From Planctomycetota bacterium (GTDB taxonomy: Bacteria > Planctomycetota > E44-bin39): a DNA stretch of 64,000 nt. Of this stretch, positions 9,583 through 16,699 are shown piece by piece. Below the pieces are notes generated by a model, which worked only from the letters and a program-made list of their open reading frames with translations, was not told where the DNA came from and ran no database searches. The translations under genes were made by a program, and so were the position numbers. Each line of letters begins with the position of its first letter. The stretch's first letter is position 1. The stretch covers positions 17,238 to 81,237 of the forward strand of contig SOJX01000087.1 in NCBI GenBank assembly GCA_004376375.1, in the 5' to 3' direction.

Positions 9583-9996
9583 ATGACGCCGGGGAAAAAA
9601 GAAAAACTGGAAGCTGAAGTCGCAGGTCTCGAGGCACGGATGGATGGTGTCCAGCAGGGCCTCGAGAAGAACACCGAGGCCACTTCCGCCATGCGTGAGG
9701 ATGTCGCCCGGCTTCGCGGAGAAATCAATGGAACTCTGCCGCGTATAGAGCGGAACGTAGAGCGCATCTTCGACCGCCTTGAGCACAACCAGGAGGCGGT
9801 CAAATCGTACCACTAGAAAGTGCATACGCACAGCCATGAGATTGGCCTTATCTTCACCGCTCTCCAGCAGAAGGCGGACGACAAGGGCAACTCTGAAGCG
9901 CATAACCGTATCTGGCTCGTGATCAGGATTTCCCTGATTGCGATATTTGGCTTGCTGGCTGCGCTCCTGATAGCGAAGGCAGTCGGCTCACTTTGA
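9583..9996 (+). pseudogene. Small coiled-coil membrane protein interrupted by an amber codon
   Basis: Comparison with the intact 137-residue copy at 51784-52197 shows that codon 78 here is TAG (9814-9816) where prophage 2 has GAG. Reading continues in frame for 60 codons to TGA at 9994-9996, and the C-terminal membrane segment (RISLIAIF, then LLIAKAVGSL) is preserved. The N-terminal part is a coiled coil with the MREDVARLRGEINGTLPRIE pattern. The intact version would be a single-pass protein of the hemolysin XhlA-like kind, often placed next to holins. Either the 77-residue fragment is all that is made, or the codon is read through. Confidence 0.75.
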
Positions 9997-10008
9997 TGGA
10001 GGTATCAC

Positions 10009-10224
10009 ATGAAACCCTGGTACAAAAAAAAGAAAGTATGGGCAAGCATTATCGGGGCGCTTGCCGCCGTGCTTACGGTTTTCCTGGCCCCGAAGGATAT
10101 TGAGACAGCAAAGGTCGTTACCGCGGCAGTTCTCGAGGCGGCGATTGCCATCGGCTTGGTGACCGCGGAAGCCTCAATTGACAAGGCTGCGGTCGGAAAT
10201 GCTGAAAAGGAGAAGACCCCATGA
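10009..10224 (+). CDS. Holin-like small membrane protein
   Basis: 71 residues with a strongly basic N-terminus (KPWYKKKKVW), two predicted hydrophobic helices (about 12-26 and 38-52) and a charged C-terminus. Size, charge layout and position between a coiled-coil membrane protein and a lipoprotein gene are those of a small holin, but no holin signature is unique. GGAGG precedes the ATG at a normal distance. The stop overlaps the lipoprotein start by 4 nt. The near copy at 52210-52425 has equal length. Confidence 0.5.
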   Translation: MKPWYKKKKVWASIIGALAAVLTVFLAPKDIETAKVVTAAVLEAAIAIGLVTAEASIDKAAVGNAEKEKTP

Positions 10225-10460
10225 GGACAATTGACATTATTATTGCACTGCTTCTGGTATTTATACTCACCGGCTGCGCTTGGGCACCGACGATGGATGC
10301 GGACGTGGCGGAATCAATCGTCCACCTGGACAAAATGGTTGTGCGCGTGGTCAAGAATGGCGAGGATGATCCCGCTCTGAAAGAGGCGACGCTGCTTCTC
10401 TCGGAGCGTCTGCGGAAACTCGCCGAAACAGAACTCAAGATTCAAGGAGCCGAAAAATGA
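10221..10460 (+). CDS. Small lipoprotein (possible outer-membrane spanin)
   Basis: 79 residues. A signal peptide with hydrophobic core IIIALLLVFI ends in the lipobox L-T-G-C (Cys19), after which about 60 residues form a charged helix. A lipoprotein of this size next to a holin-like gene suggests an o-spanin or Rz1-like lysis role, but Rz1 proteins are usually Pro-rich and this one is not. It is coupled by ATGA overlaps to both neighbours. The prophage 2 copy at 52422-52661 keeps the lipobox. Confidence 0.6.
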   Translation: MRTIDIIIALLLVFILTGCAWAPTMDADVAESIVHLDKMVVRVVKNGEDDPALKEATLLLSERLRKLAETELKIQGAEK

Positions 10461-10753
10461 AAGACATCCTCGATGCCGCGAAGCGTGCAAAAGAATTCAT
10501 CGACAAGCACAAGGACGACCCGGAGGTCAAGGCAATCTGCGCAGACCTGCGCGACCTCTACGCCGCTTTCGCGGAAGGCGATGAAGAAAAGCTCTCTCAT
10601 ATTGCCAGTGTTGATCCCGACGTGATCAAGGCAATCGAACTTTCAGAGAAGCTCGACACGTTGCGACAGAAGCGCGAGAAGGCCAACGCCTTCTTTCGTT
10701 TCTGTGCCGACGTAGTGAAAATCGTGCTTGCTGCCAAGGGTTTCAAGCTGTAG
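10457..10753 (+). CDS. Small phage protein of unknown function, last gene of the lysis-like cassette
   Basis: 98 residues, largely helical and acidic in the middle (CADLRDLYAAFAEGDEEKLS), with a hydrophobic C-terminal stretch FFRFCADVVKIVLAAKGFKL that may be amphipathic or membrane-associated. It is coupled to the lipoprotein by ATGA overlap and has a near-identical copy at 52658-52954. I do not recognise the family. It marks the last position shared with prophage 2 before the cargo block. Confidence 0.6.
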   Translation: MKDILDAAKRAKEFIDKHKDDPEVKAICADLRDLYAAFAEGDEEKLSHIASVDPDVIKAIELSEKLDTLRQKREKANAFFRFCADVVKIVLAAKGFKL

Positions 10754-10929
10754 CAAGACACGGTGACGGGGTGACGCGGAGGCACGGCGAATATCCATCA
10801 ACTCATCCCAGCTTTTAGCAATCCAAGCTGTCGGCATAATAATCTCCTCGAAGTAAGGCAAAAATAATAACACTATTCTACAACGCAGGTCTCCAAACTC
10901 AAGCAGTTCTTAGAAGGGAGTAAGTGCTG

Positions 10930-10962
10930 CCTGCAATGGGTAGGCCCGGCCCGAAAGGGCCG
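10930..10962 (-). terminator. Terminator-like hairpin with conserved 5' tag, copy 1
   Basis: CGGCCC-GAAA-GGGCCG is a perfect 6 bp stem at 10947-10962, just past the stop of the 374-residue HEPN gene (reading leftward). The adjoining CCTGCAATGGGTAG is shared with copy 2 at 12780-12811. There is no clear U-tract, so Rho-independent termination is uncertain. Confidence 0.55.
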
Positions 10963-10968
10963 TTTATG

Positions 10969-12093
10969 TTATGTTTTTTCTTTTTCCAATAATTTTTCTA
11001 GTTCTGCTCTATATATATCATAGACTTTCTTCACAGCATAGTATGCATCATAGAGTTCTTTTTGCGTTCTGTTTTTCGAACGGTATTCGCCTCGTGCATT
11101 ACGTATGGCATGCATAATTTCATTTCGATAAGTCAATGCCAATCCAGTTTTCTTTAATAATTCAAGGGAAGGCCGTTTGCTTTCTTCCATAAAGATATAC
11201 GGATTTATCATATTGCATAGGCTCATTCCCAATTCACGAATATAGTCGTCAGCCAGATTCTTGTCGGCATCTGCTGGCATCTTGGCGCGGATCATTTCGT
11301 AGATAAAGGCACCATGTGCTCCTTCAAGGGCTGCCACAGCCAACAACAGGCCTCCTGTTATATCGTCGTTGAATATTTTTTCCCCTGCCTCAAAAGCAAA
11401 CTCGTAAAAAACGTAGTTCGATTGTCGCTCAATTGTTTCTGACACATTATCAAGCTTATGCTGCGGTATATTTTTCAAATTTCCAACAAACCCACCGCCT
11501 CCACAAAAATGCTCTTTTGATGAACCATACATAACCTCAAGTGCATTTTCCCAAGAAACTCGCATTGTGGAATTGCCTGCGATTACTACCTTGCGCCTTA
11601 AGTACTCAAATATGTCTGGGAATCTAATCTTGGTCTGTTCTTCTTTCCCGATAATCGTTTTCTCTAGCAGGAATTCATGCGCCATAATAAAGGCATTTAT
11701 ACCGCTCAATATATATCTTTGGTGTTTAAAATCATCTTTCACTTGTACTAGTTCATCAGAAGGAGTAGCTGTTCTGAGAAGGTTAATGTCATCACCCGGT
11801 AGTTTGACGGTGTTTAATATTATCAGAACATCTGAATGTAAATCTGGGATTCGCCCTCCGTGCTTCCCAATTATAGTGGAAATATCATCATTTTCACTAA
11901 CGCTCACTTTATTATTTATCCATAGTTCGAAATCGTGTCGGCCAATGGAATAACGTATTTGAAACCGGTCTCCGACTCCAAAACGGAATCGAGGCTTGAT
12001 TACATATCCCAGACGAATGTCTTTTTGAGTGATTTCAGCTTGGTTAATGTCGTCACTTAGAAAGAAATTATTCCGAATTTGTTGCAGAGCCAT
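10969..12093 (-). CDS. HEPN-domain protein, probable RNase toxin of a defence cassette
   Basis: 374 residues. The N-terminal 130 residues are strand-rich and unrecognised (a possible sensor). The rest is helical, and the C-terminal part contains R-N-E-I-M-H (about residues 327-332), which is the Rx4-6H signature of HEPN ribonucleases, followed by a helix rich in Tyr and Glu. HEPN proteins usually cut RNA and serve in abortive infection or toxin roles. The gene starts 38 nt downstream of the smaller HEPN gene (leftward), with a hairpin between them. Whether it acts alone or with its neighbour is unknown. Confidence 0.55.
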   Translation of the reverse strand: MALQQIRNNFFLSDDINQAEITQKDIRLGYVIKPRFRFGVGDRFQIRYSIGRHDFELWINNKVSVSENDDISTIIGKHGGRIPDLHSDVLIILNTVKLPGDDINLLRTATPSDELVQVKDDFKHQRYILSGINAFIMAHEFLLEKTIIGKEEQTKIRFPDIFEYLRRKVVIAGNSTMRVSWENALEVMYGSSKEHFCGGGGFVGNLKNIPQHKLDNVSETIERQSNYVFYEFAFEAGEKIFNDDITGGLLLAVAALEGAHGAFIYEMIRAKMPADADKNLADDYIRELGMSLCNMINPYIFMEESKRPSLELLKKTGLALTYRNEIMHAIRNARGEYRSKNRTQKELYDAYYAVKKVYDIYRAELEKLLEKEKT

Positions 12094-12114
12094 CCCCGAT
12101 ATTCTCCATCCTGC

Positions 12115-12133
12115 AACAGCCAGGAAGGCTGTT
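12115..12133 (-). terminator. Hairpin after the 203-residue HEPN gene
   Basis: AACAGCC-AGGAA-GGCTGTT forms a 7 bp stem that overlaps the stop codon of the gene to its right. There is no U-tract. It may limit read-through into the 374-residue HEPN gene or only protect the 3' end. Confidence 0.4.
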
Positions 12134-12743
12134 ATTTAGAATGCTCCGAGTCATAGTACTTAACGGACCATTTCATTTCTAATACAACTTTTCCGTCTTC
12201 CTTAATGTAGCATATGAAATCATGCCCGAATACTACTCCGGGTTCATTGATATCCTTTCGGAGTTTGCGTTCCCCCAATACTTCGTATTTTGGCCTTCGT
12301 ATTATTACACCATGATTCATGAGTTCTTGTTCAATAATATTTAAATCTCGCTCAAAATCATCCCAAGTCGCTTTCGCGTTGATTTTATGGGCAATATCAT
12401 TTCTCTTTTCCCGGATGCGATGCAATTCTCCGCCGTCTTTTAATTTATTCATATCTGATAAGAATTCTATTCTGCCATGAAGTGAGTTTCGGTATTTTTT
12501 CTTTGGAATCCTTAAGCCATTCGTTTCGATGAATGTCTGTAAATATTCATCCAGTATCGAACCAAGCCGCAAATAAAAATTCGACGCCATGAACGGAGCC
12601 AAATCTTCTTGAGGAACCATCCCGTTATTAATCATGCCAGGCAAAGGATCAATATGGCATGATTTTATAAAATTATACTCAATAAGAAGTTTTCGCCAAG
12701 CCTGAATAAATTCACCATACGTATTGCTAAGATTATTTGTCAT
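12132..12743 (-). CDS. Small HEPN-domain protein
   Basis: 203 residues, mostly helical. The key segment is R-E-K-R-N-D-I-A-H (about residues 110-118), giving the Rx4H HEPN active-site pattern, followed by WDDFERDLNIIEQELMNHGV, which continues the four-helix bundle. The C-terminal 55 residues are strand-rich (FICYIKEDGKVVLEMKWSVKYYD). DUF4145 or RiboL-PSP-HEPN type proteins of this size often accompany nucleases in phage cargo. RBS GGAGG precedes the ATG. It could be the toxin or the partner of the other HEPN protein. Confidence 0.6.
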   Translation of the reverse strand: MTNNLSNTYGEFIQAWRKLLIEYNFIKSCHIDPLPGMINNGMVPQEDLAPFMASNFYLRLGSILDEYLQTFIETNGLRIPKKKYRNSLHGRIEFLSDMNKLKDGGELHRIREKRNDIAHKINAKATWDDFERDLNIIEQELMNHGVIIRRPKYEVLGERKLRKDINEPGVVFGHDFICYIKEDGKVVLEMKWSVKYYDSEHSK

Positions 12744-12779
12744 TTATGTTATAGACCTCCAGCACGAAGAGCAGTGTCA

Positions 12780-12811
12780 CCTGCAATGGGTAGCACGGCC
12801 CGAAAGGGCCG
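12780..12811 (-). terminator. Terminator-like hairpin with conserved 5' tag, copy 2
   Basis: The same CCTGCAATGGGTAG tag and perfect CGGCCC-GAAA-GGGCCG stem (12796-12811) as copy 1. It lies 1 nt past the stop of the HNH-like gene on the minus strand. Confidence 0.55.
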
Positions 12812-12812
12812 C

Positions 12813-13778
12813 TTATTCTCCAAAATACTCTATCTTCCGCTCATCCCCTTGGTAATAAATTATTCCCGCGTATTGCCGCTCTTTCTGTGTAATATCACAA
12901 TCATTGATGGCAAATAAGCCTACTGGATCTACAGTGTTGCTGAGGACGGCAAATGGATTCCCGGAAATCTTACCGCAGTCTATGAAAAATAGCCTCCTGC
13001 CGAAGAATGTTAGCCACATCAGAAGCGAATCCCCGAATCTCTCCATCGTGATTTTATGGAAGGGCTTCGGTTCAACGTCTGATACCAGCGGAAGGATAAT
13101 ATTACTCTCCACGTCAGTGTTGCCAATGGCGATCTGACGTAATATATCCGACCTCACAGTATCAATAATATTACTGCCGCTCGGAAAGCAGAAGAACAGG
13201 AATTCCAGTACTATCTTTGCCACAGGCCTATAGGGTGGATTCACTGCCGTCTTATAAACTATATCGACTTGTTCACCGTGGCGTTTTATAATTGTATGCT
13301 CGGCAATATCCACAGACTGCCCAGGTTGAAGCTTGTCTATTTTCTCGCGAGCTTCGCCGATTATCCGCTCCAACTCATCCTTGCCAATCTTTTCCTTTCG
13401 CAACTGGTTCCGCAGGTGGGTTACCCCGTCTTCTTCAGAATATTCCAGTCTTCCATCAAGTTTGCGGGGTATTACTCGAACGCGGCCTTTCCGGTACTGC
13501 AACATACGTTTCTTGTCAGAAACATCCGTTATTTTCGCCTGCCGGAGCATAGTCTCCAGTGGTTTACTCAGGTTCAGTTTGTCTACCGCCTCGACCACTG
13601 GAGGGTATTGTAATAATTGGGTGTCGACTTTAGACCCGAACTGGCTATTACATTTTCCGCATACGTCGTGGGTAATCCAAATCCCATAGATATTCTGGGG
13701 GAATATGTGTTCGTTGGGAGGGTCGTCACCGACAGGTTCAGGGCAGAAAATGCAAATTATTTCGTTATGGTTTTTCAT
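12813..13778 (-). CDS. HNH-like endonuclease-family protein
   Basis: 321 residues from the ATG at 13776-13778; longer in-frame readings overlap the upstream gene. The N-terminus has the zinc and HNH-like elements C-I-F-C (about 10-13), then E-H-I-F-P (about 22-26), and C-G-K-C-N-S-Q-F-G (about 41-49), as in HNH nucleases with two CxxC pairs. The rest of the protein is unrecognised and may give specificity. It starts 13 nt after the stop of the PD-(D/E)XK-like gene in the same operon, so the two probably act together. Confidence 0.6.
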   Translation of the reverse strand: MKNHNEIICIFCPEPVGDDPPNEHIFPQNIYGIWITHDVCGKCNSQFGSKVDTQLLQYPPVVEAVDKLNLSKPLETMLRQAKITDVSDKKRMLQYRKGRVRVIPRKLDGRLEYSEEDGVTHLRNQLRKEKIGKDELERIIGEAREKIDKLQPGQSVDIAEHTIIKRHGEQVDIVYKTAVNPPYRPVAKIVLEFLFFCFPSGSNIIDTVRSDILRQIAIGNTDVESNIILPLVSDVEPKPFHKITMERFGDSLLMWLTFFGRRLFFIDCGKISGNPFAVLSNTVDPVGLFAINDCDITQKERQYAGIIYYQGDERKIEYFGE

Positions 13779-13791
13779 TGCGCTGCCATAA

Positions 13792-14811
13792 CTATCCCAT
13801 ATCCTCGAAACTCTCCGGGATATTCCCGAATTTCCATGCCGCCTCGATGACGGCTCTAATCGCTTCGGGATGCGCCGCATCAATCGGAGGATTTTTACCG
13901 AACAGGCCAACCGCGTATCCAGATGGAGCAGGTTCATCTCCGTCGAGGTAATGGTCTGGATAATTTGAAAACACCAGAAGGCTCCAGGGGTCGGACTCTC
14001 CTTTTTCCTCTCGGTCCCTGATAATTGGCTGCACGATTTTATCAAACCATGCTTGCGACATACGAATAGGGGATGACGGCGGCAGATTCAGGTCGAGGAA
14101 AATGACATATGGATGCTGCACAGGCTTTGCAATTGCATCATTTATAAGCCGCCGGACTCTTACTCGAACCCGTTCATCTGACACCCGCGGCCCTGGCTTA
14201 CTCAGTACACCTTTACGACGTTTGCTCTTGGCTTCGACGTTTATTTTTTGCCCGGTTTCCCTATGCGTGGCGACAAACTCGGTGTGCTTGGTTGTTCTGT
14301 CAGTATCATCCTCAAACTCAATATCGAACCCGGCGCGGATACATGTTGCGACTGCAAACACCTCGTGACGCGCACCCTGGAATCCGTCCCTGTTTTTCAA
14401 CCGTTCTACCAGACGATCAGGAAGCGAGCTGTGGTGCTGGAGAATATAAAGGTCGTAAGACAATAAGATGTAAGCATCCATGGGGCCGCTCGGTGTTATA
14501 CGGTACATGCCTTCGGAGTCGGGCTCTTGTTTGGCCTGTAACTTACATGTCAGGTCATACCATTGTATTACCGGATGCCGTTCCTCGAAAGGTTTCGCCA
14601 ACTCGGCTTCGAACCACTCCCGCGTGAAAACGTATTTGGGAAAATCATGCAAAAAGTCGAGCGGGACCGGCCATTTTGAGGAATGATAGAAGTTACTGCC
14701 GACGGCAACAAACTTCTGCCCCTGGAAGTCTGCATGAATCATAGGGCGCACCTTGCCAAACCGATTCCTTCGGGCCTTCATGGCCTCAGGTTCTTCATAT
14801 GGACTACTCAC
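13792..14811 (-). CDS. PD-(D/E)XK-like nuclease-family protein
   Basis: 339 residues. The central segment about 150-200 reads E150 (RHEVFAVATC), E178 (TEFVA), then I-N-V-E193-A-K195-S-K, with alternating strands and helices. This is the layout of a PD-(D/E)XK restriction fold (E...(D/E)-x(n)-ExK), although the second acidic residue is Glu rather than Asp. The end of the protein (YVIFLDLNLPP, then LLVFSNYPDHYL) resembles other uncharacterised proteins of phage cargo loci. It is the first gene after the promoter at 14899-14927. Confidence 0.5.
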   Translation of the reverse strand: MSSPYEEPEAMKARRNRFGKVRPMIHADFQGQKFVAVGSNFYHSSKWPVPLDFLHDFPKYVFTREWFEAELAKPFEERHPVIQWYDLTCKLQAKQEPDSEGMYRITPSGPMDAYILLSYDLYILQHHSSLPDRLVERLKNRDGFQGARHEVFAVATCIRAGFDIEFEDDTDRTTKHTEFVATHRETGQKINVEAKSKRRKGVLSKPGPRVSDERVRVRVRRLINDAIAKPVQHPYVIFLDLNLPPSSPIRMSQAWFDKIVQPIIRDREEKGESDPWSLLVFSNYPDHYLDGDEPAPSGYAVGLFGKNPPIDAAHPEAIRAVIEAAWKFGNIPESFEDMG

Positions 14812-14898
14812 TGATTACACCTCAACTTGACAGGTTTTATAATTAGCACTTCCTGGACCTGCCCCAGGCATGCATCCGACCCCCCTCCCAGCATAGCA

Positions 14899-14927
14899 AG
14901 TGTATCAGAAATTCATCGGTTTGTCAA
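14899..14927 (-). promoter_or_regulatory. Sigma70-type promoter of the cargo operon
   Basis: On the minus strand: TTGACA (14927-14922), a 17 nt spacer, then TACACT (14904-14899). The -35 is exact and the -10 matches 4 of 6. It points at the 339-residue gene whose start is about 90 nt downstream. The rest of 14812-15127 holds only the shared prophage flank. Confidence 0.7.
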
Positions 14928-15127
14928 GATATCCGCTGTTCGCTCCACTCAGAAGGGTGGCTGCTAGCATAGCTGCAAGCCACAACCCCTTGCAGAGTAA
15001 GGGGATATAGAGCAATAATTCCAGGAATACTCTTGCTTTCCCCTGCGTAAAGAGCCCTCATGTGTCACATGCTCGCGATGGAGCCGCGCATGGGGCACGG
15101 CTCGAAATCGGGCAAGGAGGAGCAGAC

Positions 15128-15691
15128 ATGGCGAAAGCGAAAAAGAAGAAAGCTAGTAAAGCCAGCGCTAGGAAGCAGGCCAAGACAGCGAAGGCCAAAA
15201 CTGGCAAGCCCAAGGGTGCTACGGCCCCGGCGCAGAAGAAAAAGAAAGCGCCGCCGGCGGAATTGGCAACGCTCAAGAAGAAGGCAGAGGAAGCCAGGAC
15301 GGAACTTGTGAAGGCAGAGAACGAGGCCAACGCGCTACGCATGCAGGCAAAGAGCGTGGAATCGGTGGCAAAGAAGGCCTACGCCGAAGCTGTCGCGCCG
15401 TACCGCGAGGCCTGCCGCAGGGCTGGGGTCGAGTGCGAGTTTGCCGGCGGCAAGGCGGGCTGTGTCACCGAGCGCGTCAGCTACTTGGTTGAAAAAGTTA
15501 AGGGCGGCATTAGAATCATGATTAAAGGCCGCCCCGAGACCGACGAGGTCATTTCCTTCAAGACACTCGATAAATCCATTGGAAAGGCTGCGGTAGCTTA
15601 TATGGAAAAGTTCATTGGAGCAAAGGAAGCTGTGGGCAACAAGGCCGCTGGTTTGGGAAACCGCATCCGTGCTGCCTTGGCCAAAAAGTAA
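15128..15691 (+). CDS. Lysine-rich, histone H1-like phage protein
   Basis: 187 residues from the ATG at 15128, chosen because CAAGGAGGAGCAGAC precedes it. Residues 1-48 are almost all Lys, Ala, Thr, Pro and Gly (MAKAKKKKASKASARKQ), a basic disordered tail like that of H1/AlgP-type DNA-binding proteins. Residues 50-95 form a coiled coil (AELATLKKKAEEARTELVKAE), and the C-terminal 90 residues form a small mixed domain of unknown fold. A copy at 53122-53685 closes prophage 2. A DNA-condensing or host-nucleoid role is possible, but the position at the prophage end also fits a lysogenic conversion gene. Confidence 0.65.
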   Translation: MAKAKKKKASKASARKQAKTAKAKTGKPKGATAPAQKKKKAPPAELATLKKKAEEARTELVKAENEANALRMQAKSVESVAKKAYAEAVAPYREACRRAGVECEFAGGKAGCVTERVSYLVEKVKGGIRIMIKGRPETDEVISFKTLDKSIGKAAVAYMEKFIGAKEAVGNKAAGLGNRIRAALAKK

Positions 15692-15716
15692 CTCTGCGCG
15701 CATTTCCACCGAGAGG

Positions 15717-15741
15717 ACCCGGGCCAGATGCTCGGGTTTCT
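15717..15741 (+). terminator. Likely terminator at the right end of prophage 1
   Basis: An 8 bp stem with one GU pair (ACCCGGGC / GCTCGGGT), loop CAGAT, followed by TTTC. It lies 25 nt after the H1-like gene. Confidence 0.55.
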
Positions 15742-15772
15742 CTCCGGCATAAACCATGTTGCAGCCACAGGT

Positions 15773-16452
15773 TTATTTTTCCCAGTTGCTCGTGTATTTC
15801 GTTTCAAATACCCTGACGGCATACCGGTACAGCGCTTCGTCGCCGGTAGAACTGAGGTAATGCTTGCCGTTGAGCCACCATGACAATTTCTGCGACGCCT
15901 CTATCATCAGGCTCTTCATTCTCGCGTCATTAATCGGCACGTCTTCGGCGTGGTAATTCTCAAGGACGGTGTTCCTGAAACAAAAGGCAACCATCACGTT
16001 CGCTTCTTCCCGAAAGGTTATGTTTTCTATTGGCTTTGTTGGGAGATTCTCCTGGTTGGCCGCCTGCGCGCGATAAACTGTATAAATTCGGGAGCCAACG
16101 TGTCACCATACTTTTTGGATAAATACTCCGCAACTTCCTCTGTGCCGTTCCATCTTATATCATGCATTGCCCGCCTCCATGATGGCGATCCGAACTTTGA
16201 AATCGAAAGTAGGATATATGAGAGCAGAGCGAAAGCAACCTTATTTTTCGCGTTCCGAACAGTTGTATCCGCATGAGCGTCAAAAATATTCCAGAACTGA
16301 GAATATACCTTATCATTCGCCGTGTTGTAATAGCACAGGAGTTTCCCATATCGGTCGGAAATGTTCTGGTGAAGCGCAGGGCTTCTTTTTAAAGTATATA
16401 TTGACAGCGGAGGACGACTTTGATATGTATAAGACGATTCTACATAGCTCAA
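15773..16452 (-). pseudogene. Unknown gene split by a frameshift in a GC dinucleotide run
   Basis: On the minus strand, a 141-codon frame (16452 to 16027) runs into TAG, while the next frame continues as one protein to 15773. Dropping one GC from GCGCGC in ATCGCGCGCAGGCGG near 16,075 joins the two parts into about 220 residues without a stop (FIAQAANQENLPTKPIEN across the join). The sequence is mostly helical with no motif I know. The repeat suggests slippage: either a recent inactivation or phase variation. Its 5' end faces the promoter of the BREX-like operon. Confidence 0.55.
16401..16429 (+). promoter_or_regulatory. Candidate promoter of the BREX-like operon
   Basis: TTGACA (exact -35), 17 nt, TATGTA (weak -10). 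It lies 58 nt before the HTH gene that opens the operon. The -10 is poor, so an activator is possible; the HTH protein and the distal response regulator are candidates. Confidence 0.45.
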
Positions 16453-16486
16453 ACCGGCATGATTCGGAACGAGAAGGATTCAAACG

Positions 16487-16699
16487 ATGGAAGATCGCTG
16501 GCTATCGGTTGACGAAATTGCGGCACACCTTGGCGTCAGCCGAGATACTGTGTATCGATGGATCGAACACAAGGGGCTCCCAGCACATAAAATTAGCCGC
16601 CTCTGGAAATTCAGCAAAAAGGAAATCGACGAGTGGGGGCGTGGTGGTGGTGTCGACGACAAAAAGCACCAAAAGGATACGGGCCAGCAGGAATGGTAA
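16487..16699 (+). CDS. Helix-turn-helix (AlpA/excisionase-type) DNA-binding protein
   Basis: 70 residues. MEDRWLSVDEIAAHLGVSR followed by DTVYRWIEHKGLPAHKISR is the standard HTH_17/excise pattern: helix-turn-helix, then a wing whose Arg-Leu-Trp-Lys-Phe ends in the KKEIDEW helix. Such small proteins often precede restriction or BREX genes and may regulate them. The stop lies inside the start region of the next gene (ATGGTAA), so the two are coupled. AGAAGGA lies upstream of the ATG. Confidence 0.8.
   Translation: MEDRWLSVDEIAAHLGVSRDTVYRWIEHKGLPAHKISRLWKFSKKEIDEWGRGGGVDDKKHQKDTGQQEW

Larger units (their letters stand above)
5834..10753 (+). repeat. Prophage-prophage duplication, copy A (baseplate J to last lysis-cassette gene)
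   Basis: Gene for gene, and over long stretches base for base, this segment matches 48360-52954. Shared items are the J C-terminus, tail protein I, the fibre, the fibre-associated protein (N-terminal part), the coiled-coil protein, the holin-like protein, the lipoprotein and the 98-residue protein. Divergence is mostly at synonymous sites, with one domain-size difference and one nonsense change. Confidence 0.9.
10754..14964 (-). mobile_element. Cargo (moron-like) block in prophage 1
   Basis: Prophage 2 has only about 165 bp between the 98-residue gene and the H1-like gene (52955-53121), and that DNA matches the flank from about 14,970 onward (GGGGATATAGAGCAATAATT and downstream). Prophage 1 instead has 4.2 kb of opposite-strand genes here, of lower GC than the tail genes: two HEPN proteins, an HNH-like protein and a PD-(D/E)XK-like protein, with a strong promoter at the right edge. 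The limits are set by comparison, so they are approximate. The first 200 bp (10754-10968) hold no gene I can support. Confidence 0.75.
1..15691 (+). mobile_element. Prophage 1, right end (contractile tail, lysis, cargo, H1-like gene)
   Basis: Tail genes follow the P2/Mu order (tape measure, LysM protein, hub, spike, gp25/W, J, I, fibre) and end with small membrane, lipoprotein and lysine-rich genes. The left part of the element lies outside the window. The right limit is inferred because the second prophage also ends with the same lysine-rich gene. A 4.2 kb minus-strand cargo block lies within it. No endolysin is seen in this part. A defective tail-like particle cannot be excluded, because two of its genes differ from prophage 2 by damage or extension. 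Confidence 0.85.

Noticed and set aside
10756..10790. Repeated CACGGTGAC/GGGTGACGCGG-type bases as a REP element
   Set aside because: The stretch is short and irregular and occurs only once in the window, so a repeat family cannot be claimed.
13779..14045. Longer start for the HNH-like protein at 14045
   Set aside because: It would overlap most of the end of the PD-(D/E)XK-like gene and adds residues unlike the rest; the ATG at 13778 begins just before the first CxxC.
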